The notes beneath the pieces were generated by a model that saw nothing but the letters and a program-made list of their open reading frames with translations, ran no database searches and was not told the origin of the DNA. Below are positions 24,966-37,005 of a stretch of 64,000 nt of DNA, in pieces. The position numbers and the translations under genes are program-made. Source of the stretch: Acephala macrosclerotiorum. Taxonomy: Eukaryota > Ascomycota > Leotiomycetes > Helotiales > Mollisiaceae. The stretch covers positions 124,001 to 188,000 of the forward strand of contig MU119219.1 of assembly GCA_014904845.1 (NCBI GenBank), written 5' to 3'. Position 1 is the stretch's first letter; each line of letters begins with the position of its first letter.

Positions 24966-27401
24966 TCATAACCTCATCCCACCCAGATTCGTACTAACAC
25001 TAGGCGGCACATCCCCCTGCCCCGTCCCCCACGCACTCTCATTCCCTCCCAGCACCAACTCCAATGTCCACCCCTCACTAAAAAACTCATGCCCAATCCA
25101 ATTCTTCGTCCAACTCTCCCCATTCACCGTCGCACTTTGAATATACTGCCCTCCCTCCACACTCGGATCGAAGCCCACATTCCTAACCGTCGCTACCTTC
25201 CCATTCAACGGATTCGTGAAAGAAATCGACTCAAAGAAAGGAGGCGTAATGAAATACACATTCTGTCCTGGATTCGGGAAAAGTCCAGAAAGGCAGAACG
25301 CAGTAAACGATGCCATTGCGCCTGTATCATCGTTCCCTGGTAATCCGATTGTGCTCGTATTGAAGAGGTCAGGGATGTAAGTCCTCACTCTCTGCGCACT
25401 CAGTCCCGGTCTTCCTGCATAATGATACAAGAAAACCGTCAAGAAGCTAGGCTCATTTCCAATATCCGTTAACCCGCTCTCATGCAAGAAATTTAGTCTG
25501 TCTATAAAAGCTTCCTTGCCACCGAGTTGAGAAATGAGAGTCGCGATGTCGTGCGGAACGAAGAATTGATACTCCCAAATCGAGTCCTCGAATGTTTCTT
25601 GTGGGTTTGAAGTTAGGGAACAGAAGGAATCTAATGGGGAACAGAGGATGGGATCTTGATATCCCCATGTTCCATTCAAATACTTGGGTTGGAGGAAGCC
25701 TGTGAAGCCTGTGTCATTTCTGTTGGTGAAAGATTTCGTATCGGACTTATAGAGATGCTGCCAATTTGAAGACCGGGAGAGATATGTTGTGTAGTTACTC
25801 AACCCGAGATCCTTGGCTAAGATCGAGACGCAGTAATCGTTATAAGAATATTCTAGCGTGCGAGAGATGGAGCGGGAGTTGGTGCCGAATCCTAGGTAGT
25901 CGTAGTCAAGGTATGGGATGTAGTTGTATTTCTTCCAGGATTGGAGACCGCCTCTACCTTCGTTGGACCAGTCCAGGGGCTCATTTTCTGCGTCGTTGAT
26001 CACTGCTTGTAAAGCGAGGTTCCAGTCAATACCGGTGAGATTTTTGACGTATGCGTCGGTTAAGACGACATCCGCGTTCGAACCACCTTGTGTGAAGCCT
26101 TTGCATAGACTCATTCGACAGTCTGGAAGCCAGCCTAGGTGAACGTAGGTGTCTAAGAGGGAGCGAACCATTTCTGATAACGTTTTAGGGTCGGTGATGG
26201 TCAGGAATGGGAGCTGAGAGCGGAATGCATCCCAGATACTATAAATTCCTGTCAGATAGATGCTTCAAATGCTGGAGGAGGCTACATACCAGTAGAAAGA
26301 ATCGTAATACGGCTCAGTACTTTTCCATAATGGGTTCTCGCCAGTGTAATTCTGCGGTGACATCATCGTTCTGTACATCGCGCTGTAAAAATTGGTGAGG
26401 AGATCCTCGTCCACTCCTCCCAACTCGATCGTGACTCCGCCTAGTTTCTCTCTCCATGCATTTTCGGCATTGGTTTTCAAGCCCTCAAAATCCCAGTTCG
26501 GACTTGGGATCTCATTCTCGGCATTCTGGCATGCTTTCTCGGAGCTAATGAAACTGACTCCAACTCTTGCGCTGATTTCGTTGCTTTCCGTGGGTTCAAA
26601 ACGTATCCAAGCTCCAGCTTCGATGTAAAAGAGGTTGATGCCTCTAGTGACAAAGAGCTCTTTAGGTTCCGTGCCAGCCCGATTGTTGACCCAGATTCCA
26701 TTATCTTTGATCGCAGAGCCCGCGAAATCAGCACAGAAATGGAGAACAAAACTCCCACTCCCAAAGGACGGGATGAACGTCCCGTTCCCCATCATCCTCC
26801 CACTCTTCTCATCAACAAATATCGTAGCATTCTGTCGACTCGCATCCAAATCCGTCAAATCCAACAACACCAACGGACTCAACGCGGTCTCATTCGTCGT
26901 CGTCTGGTTCAACGGGAAAGTGAAATGATAAAGTGCAGCATGCTCTGAAACCGTCATCTCCGCCTTAACACCACTCTCCAACTCCAACGCAAAATACCCC
27001 GGAGTCGCAACCACACTCTCATTCAAATAATGTGTCGCTCTTCCCGCCTTTAGGAAATTGCAATTGTCAACCGCATCTTCAGAACAGAATTGTGGGAATA
27101 AAGGAAAGTTTCCTAAAGAGGGATTGCCGCCGGTGCCACTGTCATGCATGTGAGAGAAGCCGGTTACGTTGGAGCCGTCGGTGGAGAATCCGGCTGTGTT
27201 TTGGCCGTCGACGTCCGCGACTGCTTTGGCCATGCCGTATGGGAGAGTCGCGCCTGCGAAGACATTTCCACCGTTGTTGGTGCCGATTAGTTGGTTAACG
27301 TATTTTAGAGGGTCGAAGGTTGTGTTTTGAGCTGAGGTTTCGATAGAGAGGTACGCGAGGAGGAAGACGTAAGTTCTAGCCCTGGAGAGAAATTTCAGCA
27401 T
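24966..27401 (-). CDS. GH92 alpha-mannosidase, secreted
   Basis: Two exons (26290-27401 and 24966-26238, intron 51 nt) give 794 aa. An N-terminal signal peptide (about residues 1-24) precedes the GH92 N-domain with LIGTNNGGNVFAGATLPYGM and GFSHMHDSGTGG. The catalytic half shows YYDSFYCIWDAFR across the splice site, CKGFTQGGSNADVVL, WEYQFFVPHD, and GNDDTGAMASF at residues 672-682, where the acidic pair belongs to the catalytic and calcium site region. GH92 enzymes are inverting, calcium-dependent exo-mannosidases, often alpha-1,2; this one probably trims glycans outside the cell. Length fits fungal members of about 770-800 aa. The promoter has CreA-type motifs. The neighbour is the transposon relic at 27.7 kb, but the gene itself looks intact. 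Confidence 0.93.
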
Positions 27402-27463
27402 GTTGAAGGAGTGGTTTGAGAGTAAAGAGTGAGAAATGAGGTTGATGTTGATGGATGTCCATA

Positions 27464-27689
27464 CCCCACGTCGAGATTAGGCGCGGGGTAAGTTCTTACC
27501 TATATGTGATGAACTGGACTGCGTCATTGGACATTCGTTACAACGTTGCATATGCAGGAACATGGTAGATCTCGGGATATTGCGAGTGCCTGACCTTCCT
27601 TTCTGGGAGTGAGAGATATTTGTGGATGAGGGATGACGTTTATATTAAGATAAGGGGTGCTGACTAGGTAAGGAGGGGTAGGTGCGGGG
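27464..27689. promoter_or_regulatory. CreA-type (SYGGRG) motifs upstream of GH92 gene
   Basis: Three matches to the SYGGRG consensus of carbon-repressor CreA lie 60-290 bp upstream of the GH92 start: gcgggg at 27483-27488 and 27684-27689, and ccccac (gtgggg on the gene strand) at 27464-27469. The two gcgggg sites share gcggggtaag. The motif is short and common, so this is suggestive only. Confidence 0.3.
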
Positions 27690-27699
27690 TAAGAAAGAG

Positions 27700-27742
27700 T
27701 AACCGATTTCCCGTTAGCGAGCACCACCCTGTTAAAAGCACC
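27700..27742 (+). repeat. Left terminal inverted repeat of pogo-type element
   Basis: Starts with the TA target duplication (27700-27701), then ACCGATTTCCCG; 31 of 41 bases match the right end in reverse complement, including GCACCACCCTG. Confidence 0.75.
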
Positions 27743-29903
27743 CCCATTCATGAAACCACTACCATACTTCAAAACCTTGTAAAATCACAATCACTTTATC
27801 AATTGATTTGAAACTTGGAATAGAGATTCATTACTAGTCTATAAACAATCGTGCAAAATTATTTTCTATGCTCAAATCTTTTTGGTGGCTTGATTGTGCG
27901 CTTACTGCGTTTTACTTGTTTCGGCTCTAAGTCCGGCGCGACAATTTTTAGAACAACTACTAAGCTCTGCATAACTTTTAGTTGCTTTTCTGAGGGCTAG
28001 GAAGAGATATACTAACCTTTAGGGCCTTCAAAACAGGTGTTTGAAGTTCAGCTGTTTTTTGTTTTGGCTTGGCAAAAGCCTTTTTTGACGGGGCGGATGG
28101 AGCAGGAGCAGTCTTTGCCAATTCCTTCTACAATTGCTTCTTTGCTTGACGGGCAGTTTATTCATTCTTCTTTTGATCGTTTTCCACTTTTTTAGTTGCT
28201 TTTACAGCTTTCCTAGCCTCTTTAACTTTTTTATCCAATTGAGCTTGGACCTCCAATTCAGTCTAGTAAGTCACAGCTTTAATTACTTTCGATAGTAACC
28301 ATGTTTCTATTTTACTACTCTTTTCACTTTTCAAATCCAGCCTTTTATTTTTCTTACGCTTTTTTTGCTTTATAATGATAATATTGCAAAAATCTCGATT
28401 CTCATATTGTAAAATAGAAATCTTAGAAAAGTTTTTCAATATAATCTCAAATATATCGTTAATAGTCTCTTTTTTCTCAGTGCCAGTTTTTTTACTGAAT
28501 TCGGTTTTTATATAACGAATATCCTTAGCACTTTTAAAGGATCGTAGAAGAGAGATTGGCGCAGTAGGAGCTATTGTAAGTATAGTGATTTGATTAATAA
28601 TTTTGGAATAATTCACAAGCCAAATTCCAGGCTTCTCGAACGCATATTGGATGTTCTCGCATGTAAAAAACTTCTTTTAAATATTTTTAAAAAGTGAGTA
28701 GAAGAAATGCTTAGATATTGAGATTAGGTCTCCATTATCGGACATAAGTTTTTCCAGTTTTTAAGAGTATACTGTAAAGAGTAGCTAGAATAGATTTACA
28801 TTCAAAGGTTGAAGTCTATGCATTGTATGAGGTGGTAGAATTATAAAAATAATTCTATGAGTATTGCATCAATTGATAAACTCTATATTAACATGTGAAA
28901 AATATCTATTAATTAAAAGAAGTCGCTTAGTTCTCGGATTGGTAGGTTTAGTAAAGCGTTCGAAGACTTGTTGCAATTAGACTAATTCAAGTTTTTTATT
29001 ACTTTATTTATTGTTCGAGCTAGCAAAGAAGATTCTATCTTTTGGGCGTACATTTTGCATTTAAATATCTTGTAAATCGCTTAATTTACTTTTGTATATA
29101 AGAAGTGGAGGTATAGCTCGATTAATGGTAGATACGCACGCAAGTAATAATATGAATTCTTTGTTTTTATTTTGCTTGTTTTTGGTAATGCGATTAAATT
29201 TGAATGTTTTTAGAGTTATAATTCTTTTTATCGTACGTACTATACTAATGAAGAATTCTTTCTCGTCGAAATTGTAGAAATTATCGGCCGTGATACTGTA
29301 TTTTTCGATGATTTGGAGTAATTAGATATTTCGGACATATTAACTAATGGGACACTAAGTGGATCAAAACAAGGATAAATAAAAACTTTACTAGTGTAAA
29401 GAATATTATAAATATCTCTATTTGCTCTACAGAAGAGCGCAAATTGTCGATATTCCGTAAATAAGTACTTTTAAATCTAAGCTTATAACGTTGCACAAAA
29501 CCGCTAGTCCAGTTCTTTTCGACCGATCGCCCCCTTATTTTTTTTGCGAAGTTTTTAATCATTTGACTAGTAAAAAGCATCCCTCGGTCCGTAAGCTTAT
29601 TAATCTAAGCAATTAAAAGCTCTTTTTGATTGTTAGTAAAAGCTTGGTGGTAAAATGATTGGACTTCTCGCCAAGTCTTAGTGCGGCTATTCAATTTTCT
29701 GGTGACAGTTGTGTGGTGAACTTTGAACTCTCTGCCTGCTTCCCTAGTACTACTGAACCTCCCGCTTCTAATTGCTTCTACTGCGGAGGTCACAAGTGCT
29801 GATTTGTCCGCTCTAGCCATGGTTGAAGTGATGATGGTGGGGTAATTTTTTAAAAAATTTTTGGTGTTTTTGCCAGGGTGGTGCATTGTCACGGGATCTC
29901 GGT
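27702..29903 (-). mobile_element. Decayed pogo/Tan1-type DNA transposon
   Basis: About 2.2 kb bounded by 41-bp imperfect terminal inverted repeats (27702-27742 and 29863-29903), each next to a TA dinucleotide (27700-27701 and 29904-29905), the target duplication expected for the Tc1/mariner/pogo superfamily. Inside is one broken transposase gene on the minus strand. The core, 28.3-29.5 kb, is strongly A+T-rich with many stops, which fits RIP. It is unlikely to be mobile by itself. Confidence 0.8.
27859..29820 (-). pseudogene. Pogo/Tan1-type transposase, broken
   Basis: From the ATG at 29820 the frame reads MARADKSALVTSAVEAIRSG with a psq-type helix-turn-helix (STREAGREFKVHHTTVTRKL). A TAG stop falls at 29605-29607, and the same frame then continues with INKLTDRG and a CENP-B-type DNA-binding domain (GRSVEKNWTSGFVQRYKLR). 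The DDE core between about 29.3 and 28.6 kb is too decayed to read. The C-terminal part returns near 28620 (CNIIIIKQKKRKKNK; an earlier phrase like AFEKPGIW precedes it). It ends in a lysine-rich tail and KQVKRSKRTIKPPKRFEHRK with the stop at 27859. The order of parts matches Tan1/Fot-type transposases. No catalytic aspartates can be confirmed. Confidence 0.8.
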
Positions 29904-29905
29904 TA
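29863..29905 (-). repeat. Right terminal inverted repeat of pogo-type element
   Basis: Reverse complement of the left repeat with ten mismatches in 41; contains CAGGGTGGTGC and ends at the TA duplication (29904-29905). Confidence 0.75.
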
Positions 29906-30207
29906 GGCTTCTTTTTTCCAACGTTAATGATGGATACGCTCATACAAACTGCGCTCTGAATAAAAGTTGTTCTCAATTCCGACATTCCGAAGACTTCTAT
30001 TCTTGCTTTCGTTCCATTTTCTCGTCCTTCGACACCAGTCCCAAAAGATCCGTGTACCCAACCCCATTAGCCCATGTAAAGTGGCTCTAGGGAAACTGCC
30101 ACCCGAAAACTCATCCCCGGCTACCACAAGCTCATCTTCCTACACATTAAGAATAGCTCTTCGGTCTCGTCACACGCCCAATGTCCTTGATCCTATCAAG
30201 ATTCAGA

Positions 30208-30990
30208 CTATTCACTGTCGCTGAACTTGTCAGTTTGCTGACATATGATATCAGGAATCTGGCAATTCGGTTCTGTATCGTGATATTTCTGGTACCACTC
30301 CAAAATATTTTGCTGGTGCGATAGAAGGTTTGACACATTCAATTCTTCCTGAGCGTAGCGGTCTCGGAAAGATATGTTCAATTTTTCCAGTCGATGGAAC
30401 AGCTGCATGCCGCGCGGTACTTGCTCTGGGGGTCCTTCCGGGAAAAGAATCGTCCCAATTCTCGATTCCTCGAGATAAATATCATCAATGATGTGCATGA
30501 ATCGGAGAGACTTCAGGCCACCACTCAAAGAGTTGTCGAGGTATGCCATCCAATTGGTAAACGTCACTCGCATTTGAAGAGGCGGACCATACATCCCCCT
30601 ACGTGACTCGGAGAATGAATCTGTAGACAACATAACAGTATCGGCCTTTGGGTTGATGCAGAGTGGTCGATCGTACTTTTTTGTCGAAGAGTTGAATCCA
30701 GGCGCATCGCTTTGATACAGGATCTGGTAGTGCCTCAAGGTCTCAGTCCTGCTTTCGACATTGACTTGAAGGGTGATTGGGAGACGCTGATTGAGTATTG
30801 CAGTATAATAGTGCTTTAGTCCGGCTGTTGGTATATCGTTTTCTGTATATAAACTCACGCATCTAGCTCCTGGGAGGGCGAGACGCCATATACGAAGTCG
30901 GAGCTCGATTGGAAGCCTAGGAAAGAGGGTGAAGGCGGGGTCCGGCTCGGAAATTGGGCGCGGAGAAGAGTCTTGGATCTGCTCTGCCAT
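30208..30990 (-). CDS. 2EXR-domain protein, copy 1
   Basis: Single-exon protein of 260 aa from the ATG at 30990. The 2EXR domain covers roughly residues 20-100: FTLFPRLPIELRLRIWRLAL, then VNVESRTETLRHYQILYQ. The middle has the family string YDRPLCINPKADTVML and a near-terminal QLFHRLEKL. The C-terminus is YQKYHDTEPNCQIPDI. 2EXR proteins are abundant in Pezizomycotina and have no tested function; the LPxELRxxIW core is F-box-like in look. It lacks the ELPDP leader present in the other intact copies and is the most distant member here. It lies next to the transposon and begins an array of eight copies on the same strand. Confidence 0.85.
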   Translation of the reverse strand: MAEQIQDSSPRPISEPDPAFTLFPRLPIELRLRIWRLALPGARCVSLYTENDIPTAGLKHYYTAILNQRLPITLQVNVESRTETLRHYQILYQSDAPGFNSSTKKYDRPLCINPKADTVMLSTDSFSESRRGMYGPPLQMRVTFTNWMAYLDNSLSGGLKSLRFMHIIDDIYLEESRIGTILFPEGPPEQVPRGMQLFHRLEKLNISFRDRYAQEELNVSNLLSHQQNILEWYQKYHDTEPNCQIPDIICQQTDKFSDSE

Positions 30991-32499
30991 TTTCCTGCGC
31001 TAAAAGAACCATTAGCTTCGCGACTGCTACTGGAACATAATGAAAGATCGCAAACTTGTATTGTGGTGACATTGAGATTGATTCTAGGTTCAGACTCTAT
31101 GCGCGTCGTCCGCAAATATTGAAGGCGGAAGAGCTTACCGCTTGGTTTGTGCGAGGCAACGGGTGCCTGCGTAACTTGCACTCACTTTCGTACTCTGGTA
31201 TGATCACGAGTAGGCTCTACTCCTTAAGGCTAGATGCCTGAGATAGGCGTAGATGAATGTGTCTCTTCGGCTGGCGCTTTGAGTTGTGATTTTGAAGGGT
31301 GTAACCAGAGGTGATTCTTCTAATCTACGCGAGAAGTCCTCTTTATAGAATAGCTCCGAACAAGCTGACTAAGAAAATGTTATGTCACGTGCTCAATATC
31401 ATAGAGTTGCGAATCAAGTTGAGTCTGCTGCTACTGAGGGGTTCCCAATCTGTTTAAGAGATTCTGGTTTAATCAAGAAAGGTTGCGCAAAGATGATGTT
31501 GACGCGAGATTCTGGAGGTCGAGTTATGCACAGATCGGGAAGCGCTAAGGTGTTAGACGAGGTTGTTCACGTGCTCGGTCTCCAGCGCCTTCCATATGCC
31601 CAAAGTGACATATTCGAAGGTTGTTTGCATTGGCGGTGATTCTGAAGTTTGATAGATGTAACTCAGTTCCTTGTGCTCTTACGAATTCGACAGTGAAAAA
31701 TCATTGTGCCTACGTGCCAATGTCTGAGTTCTCGAAAGATCTACCCAAGTCTGTCATTGTTCAGTTCGTTCCTATCTATGATGCATTTTTCTCCTCTTCA
31801 TCTAAAATCCCAAATCAATTCCTTCGTAGCCACCATTAATTCATTGCTCAAAGCACAAGTAGCTTCTAGAGTGACCAGCTAATCATCTCGCTAGCCCTAC
31901 GAAAGCACTCTTCCCAATAGTATTACTCAGAGTAGGGTTCCGTCCTGAAAAGGTAAAGGGCCTCGTTAACCAGCAGACTTGGGTGGGGCGAGCTTTGAAT
32001 TCGCAGTCGAACGGGTAATATTATTACTGACCGCATAGGCCACTTCTACTTTAATACTAGTATATCAACCATTTGAAAAGAAAGTGCTCCGCTTGAGAGC
32101 TTGGCATGTTTACTTCTCAAGACACGTCCCTTCTTGCCTTCTCCCTTTGCATTCAAACGCTTGTAAGTGTGCCTCTCTCTCACTCTCTGACTCTCTGTCT
32201 GTAGGTGCGTGAGTGTGTCAAGTGATTCGAGTGTTTGAGCGCAGGAATGGATAGCCTAAAAGAGCGGAGCACTTGAGAGAGTGGAAGGTGGAGGAGAAAC
32301 TTAGGCGGGAGGAGGGAAGGCGGAAAAGTAGAGTGGAACTGTGGCTATCTTGTAAATCTTAATCTTATTCAAAGATCGACAGCAGGGGGACAAAATCTTT
32401 GCCGTCTCTTCCCATTATTACGATTCTATGGCTAACGTCGCACGGTTAGAGGGGTTTTATAATAGAATTGGGAAAGTTGCATCTCTAGGGCAGATGTGA
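30991..32499. other. Intergenic
   Basis: No gene I can support. An 85-codon ATG frame at 31382-31639 has no family match. A CT-rich simple stretch lies near 32170-32205. The 3' border of the next pseudogene is fuzzy. Confidence 0.4.
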
Positions 32500-33200
32500 T
32501 GCTTCGGAATGCTCCAATCGGGGATCTTCGCAATGTACTCTTTAAACCATGCAATTATCTCCTTTTAATACACCTCAGCCACCCTCTCGTTCAAAGTAGA
32601 GGTCGAAATCTTCAACTCTTCTAAGGAGCAGAACCATTCTATCCCACTTAGTTCTGCCTTGAAGCCGGTATACTTCCCAACTTCTACTTTGGAAATTTCT
32701 GGGAACATGGTGGTTTAGATCTCATCGATGCTCTGTTGCGTTTCACCGACAAGAATTAGAGACTTGGAGTTCTGTCCTCCAGTCAGATTTCTGTCGGGAT
32801 ATTCAATCCATTTGGCAAGGTCCACAAATGTCTTGAATTCTAGCGTCGCGTCGATCACCTCTGAGATAAGCTGGAAAGGTAACACAGCAATGTCTGTTTT
32901 AGGGTTGATGACCCGTGTTCGATCAAATTTCCCTATCTCCATGTTCTTCGTTGGGTGCTTCGCCTCAGTAGAAAAGCTCGTAATGTTTCAAGATTTCCGC
33001 ACGGCTCTCAACGTTGATATGCAGAGTGATCGGTAATGGTTCGGTGAGAAGTCCATCGCGGAAACCAGACAAGTTAGCTCTAGAAAGCTCACTTTCTGCG
33101 CACAGGTTGACGTGTCCCCCGAGGGAATGCAAAGCGCCAGATTCTGCGCCGAAGCTCTATAAGAAGCTCAAGAAAAAGCATGAACTAGGTCAATGGAGAT
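32500..33200 (-). pseudogene. 2EXR-domain protein, copy 2 (decayed)
   Basis: Minus-strand fragments of the same family in several frames: LIELRRRIWRFAFPRG near 33150, a 75-codon piece FDRTRVINPKTDIAVLPF (32715-32942), and GIEWFCSLEELKIS then IIAWFKEYIAKIPDWSIP at about 32500-32700. Stops and frame changes separate them, so no product of family length can be made. Confidence 0.75.
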
Positions 33201-34154
33201 GCAGATGCGCTGCTACTTTATGGTGCCGTAATCCCTTCCTGCTGTTCATACGCATGCTTCGGAGTCTTTCTCAGAGTAATCTCTATGATAGATCTCTTTG
33301 CCGATGTCTTACTCTCTACAGAGACTTTGTTACGGGGTTGAACAATGGTAGCATCGTGGAATGTACCAGATTTAGTTGGGGAATCAGCAGCGCAAGGGAC
33401 TGGCGCATCGATACTTGTAGACGTAGCCTTATTCTGGTTGGCTATTGTGACTGAGGTACTGCTGAGAAACGGACAGTAGTAGACTGTCTGCGAAGAAGAG
33501 ACCCCAAAAGTTGATAGTTGCCAAGAGATCGAGATTTTGTGTTCAAGATTTTGTGTTCGAGACTTGGAAGGTTGATGCTAAACGCCTAGGGTCGAATCTG
33601 TAAGAGATCTTTGATTGTCAAGTTCTTTTCAAGTCAGACTTCAGCGCAAAAAGAAGGTGGTGTTCTGGTGAGGGAGATGGAAAGGTGCGGAGTTCAGACA
33701 AATTAGCCAAGTGTCAAAGGTTCTCCAAATTATATAGTGATAAGTATACCAGAAATGGCGCTAGGCGTTCATGTGCTCGCTCTTGCCAGTCTAGCCAAAG
33801 CGAAGTGAATAGGTGTCTAGGCTATTATTGAGAAGGTGAGTGGTGCTACAGTGTCCGTATTTATGTCTTCAGGTACAGGGCTTGATATACGTTCTGCACA
33901 AAAATGGACATTTGACAATCACAATGGCACAAGTTGAAAGCGCTTTTGGGAACGTTTTCATGTTTTTCTTACAAGTAAAATAAACGCCAATTGATAACAT
34001 AAGAGACAGCCATCTTATAACCCATGAAACTTGATTTTACAATTCGGTTTGGGTGCCGAATGGCATAAGTTCCAGCACATCAATACAAGACGCCAATTCA
34101 ACCTCAACGCAAACACTGCGTTATTTTCCCCGCCATCATATCACCCTTTCCAAA
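33201..34154. other. Intergenic
   Basis: No gene seen; short frames only. Confidence 0.4.
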
Positions 34155-34517
34155 TTACAACCCCTCTGCCATCTGCTCGTCCAGCCTAGTTGTCACACTG
34201 CTCCTCGTCTTCCTAACTTCAGGGATATCCGCTACCTGAACTTCCTGTGTCGAGCTGCTCGCAGTATTGGCGGGGTTGGTCTCGCCTTCGGGAGGAGAGG
34301 CGGAGGAACGAGCGTTCGCAGCCGCGAGTCCGCCTTTGCGGGCGATATCTTGTACTTCTTCGGCGGAGCGGTTGGTGAAGTTGCCTGGGTTGCTACTGAC
34401 GGATGGTTCTTCGACGATGCCGTGAGCGGCGAGACCGCCTTTGCGGGCTATTTCTTGGACTTCTTCTGTGGGACGGTTGGCAAAGTTGCCTGGGTTGGTG
34501 GATACGGCGGCGGCCAT
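34155..34517 (-). CDS. KGG-repeat (Con-10-like) stress protein
   Basis: Single-exon protein of 120 aa from the ATG at 34517. It carries two KGG-type repeats: NPGNFANRPTEEVQEIARKG at about residues 8-27 and NPGNFTNRSAEEVQDIARKG at about 43-62. Both match the pattern of conidiation protein con-10 and bacterial general-stress KGG proteins. Between and after the repeats the chain is Ala/Ser/Pro-rich and hydrophilic, and the C-terminal 55 residues have no repeat. Relatives are induced during conidiation and by stress or light and are probably unfolded, hydrophilic protectants. It stands alone inside the 2EXR array and is not related to it by sequence. Confidence 0.88.
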   Translation of the reverse strand: MAAAVSTNPGNFANRPTEEVQEIARKGGLAAHGIVEEPSVSSNPGNFTNRSAEEVQDIARKGGLAAANARSSASPPEGETNPANTASSSTQEVQVADIPEVRKTRSSVTTRLDEQMAEGL

Positions 34518-35945
34518 GGTTTATGAGGTGAACTTGGTGGAGTGGATGGTGGATACAAAGAACGAGGTATTGATAGCGTTGTCTTGAGGAGGATTGTTTT
34601 GAGGCGAGGAATATTCTGAAGGGAAGATAGGAGATCAGGATGTGGAGAAGAGGTCAGTTTAAATCTAGAAGACCCTTATACCTACAGCGCAGCATGCCTC
34701 GTGCCTTCTCTGATGTCATAGCTGCCTGCCATGCCTGTGAGGCTGTGACACAGATCTTCCTCGAAGCAAGATTGCGATCATCCTCCCGAAGTAAGAAATG
34801 ACGAAACGAGCAGGGGAATCCAGTAAACGACACGATGACTGTTGTTCTTTATGGAGCGCTTTTATAACCAAGGAGGATTTAGAGTTTGATACTGCGGTGT
34901 TAAAAAGGTGGCAAATGATTGGACCAATGGAACGTCTAAATCAGATACCAGCGTGTGTTTTTGCGGAGGGTGGGTGATTGGGTGAGGGCTTGATGTACTG
35001 CCCAGAACACCGCAAAGACATGTCCAGTTCCAAAATTTCCACTTGTAAAAGCGCGTTGAGATCTCGATCTCAAGGATCCTTCAGCCGTCCAACATATAAA
35101 GCCTGCAAATATGATGTCTGCGTTCAAAAGATCAACCTATCATATCGTGATGAAGGTTCAGAAACCGGTTTAATTATTTTCGTCGATCCGTCGGACGCGT
35201 CTGGGGAAACGCGTCGTGCGTCATATGTAAACAAAAGAGGTGCAGAGGTCATCCCTGTTACTCCACGGGGGTTCACTTTAGATCAGCGATATGGCTGCAA
35301 GTGTTGCCTAACGCCCTTACAAAACACCGCCACAGTATGTTTTTCGCATGTGAAGTGAGTTAGTGAGTCAGCACTAGTGTATGAGGGTGATTGTTGGTGA
35401 ACGAGTTACGAGACATGTGAGCGGGGGAGTTATGTGGCGGATAGTGCATGTTTAGCGAGCGACCCCTGAGAACATTTTGAGAGGTATCTGAGCACTCTCG
35501 CTTATGACCTGGAGTACTTCAGTGGACCACTATTAAATGCGACTGGTCTTGGTGCACCAGCGTTGGAAACGATCGCCTCCTGTGACGTAGCCCATGTCTA
35601 ACTTGGAATCATGATCTCGTCTGGGAGATCCTGCCGCCGTAAATGTCGGAAAGAGATTCAAGTTAGTCAATATAGTATTCACGTTTTCTGATTTGGCTAG
35701 AATGATAGCTGAAGTAACACACATATAAATGAATGCCTTTTCAATTTCTGCATCCAGAGGCTGACAGAACCTCAATATCATGAAGCGCTCTTACAAGTAT
35801 TTATCAGGAGCACCAACTAAAGGACAGCAACGCATTCCTATCCCGTGATTCTCTGCCTGAACTGCCTTGCTCACTCACTGTATGAAGCCGAATTACCATC
35901 CAGGCACTCACAGACCCATAATATAGGTAGGTAGGTTTCCGACAT
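34518..35945. other. Intergenic
   Basis: Holds the KGG gene promoter at left. A frame at 34978-35358 begins with TTG, and an 82-codon ATG frame at 35533-35781 (minus) has no family match; neither is convincing. Confidence 0.4.
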
Positions 35946-37005
35946 CTATCCCAAAGCCCAATAGCTTTTCCTGACTACACGGTTACGGACATTGATCTTT
36001 GGCGATAGGCATCCTGGTACTTGTAGTTGGTACTGTTGATACAACTCCTCGACTTGCAGCTTTACTAATTCCCCAACATCAAGATTTCTAGAATTTCTTG
36101 GAGAAAATGCTACATGCGTGGCGAGAGTAAGTTTACCCAAGCATGAAACATTTCAAGACCCCCCTTTCCGAATGTATTCTTGCCCCCCCCCAAAGGTCTG
36201 CCATGTCCAATGTGTGGTTGTCGAATGCAATATGAGCAAATCTGCGATCGGGAATCTCCAGCGGACGAATCTTCGCCAGCTCTCCTGGAAGCTTTGGATC
36301 GAGATACTCCAACCACTTGCCGATCCATTCAGAGCCTGCTGGAAGAGAAATGTGCTCAGTGAAGCCCATAAATAAAGAATCTCTGGCGAGGTCGAAGCAG
36401 AATGGCCTAGCGTAGACGTTCGGAAGATTCGCTTTGAGGCCATCGACGTCGCCTTGAAAGAGAACTGTATAGTGACGTAGTGTCTCCAATCTACTCTCTT
36501 TGTTGATTTTCAAGGTAATTGGTAGAGGGCGAGTAATGAAGTTGTGGTAGTTCCTAACCTTCTTCGTACTAGATGAGCTGCAACCCCTGAAGATATTGAT
36601 ATCGATTCCGTATCCAGTTTCCAAACAAACATGACGCGGTCGAGGAAATCCATAACGCCAGATCTTGACGCGTAGCTCAATCGGAAGCTTAGGGAAGGGA
36701 TCGAATTTTAAGTTCTTGCCAAGTTGTAGGTATAATTGTTGGTCAGGGTCAGGGAGCTCGCCGATCAAGATCGAGAGGTTGTGCTTCTCGCCATCCTCGA
36801 GTATTGACGCGACCGAATTCGGAAGTGACACTTCGCAGAATCTTAGCGATGGAGTGTTTATTGCGGGAAATATCCAGGGAAATATATAGGAACGATAATG
36901 AGTTTGATCTAGGTGTGTATCTGGTGCTTCCGGGCAAATTTTTGTGCTCGTTCGCGCAAGATATTTGGTCGGCTTCCGAACTTCCGAAGTCGGATTCGAG
37001 GACAA
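35946..37005 (-). pseudogene. 2EXR-domain protein, copy 3 (frameshifted)
   Basis: A long minus-strand frame (36133-37005) has the family leader GELPDPDQQLYLQLGK and the 2EXR core DPFPKLPIELRVKIWRYGFP, then RPLPITLKINKESRLETLRH and the middle ARPFCFDLARDSLFMG. At a run of nine G (gene strand; 36183-36191) the family sequence moves to another frame (GGLEMFHAW). It shifts again to reach VEELYQQYQLQVPGCLSPKI (35946-36140). The reading frame has no ATG before the 2EXR core. Two frame changes plus a missing start make it a pseudogene, unless the G-run is a sequencing error. Confidence 0.75.

Noticed and set aside
31382..31639. 85-codon ATG frame
   Set aside because: Possible small gene but no motif, no neighbouring exon and no family resemblance.
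34978..35358. 126-codon plus-strand frame
   Set aside because: Begins with TTG and has no family motif.
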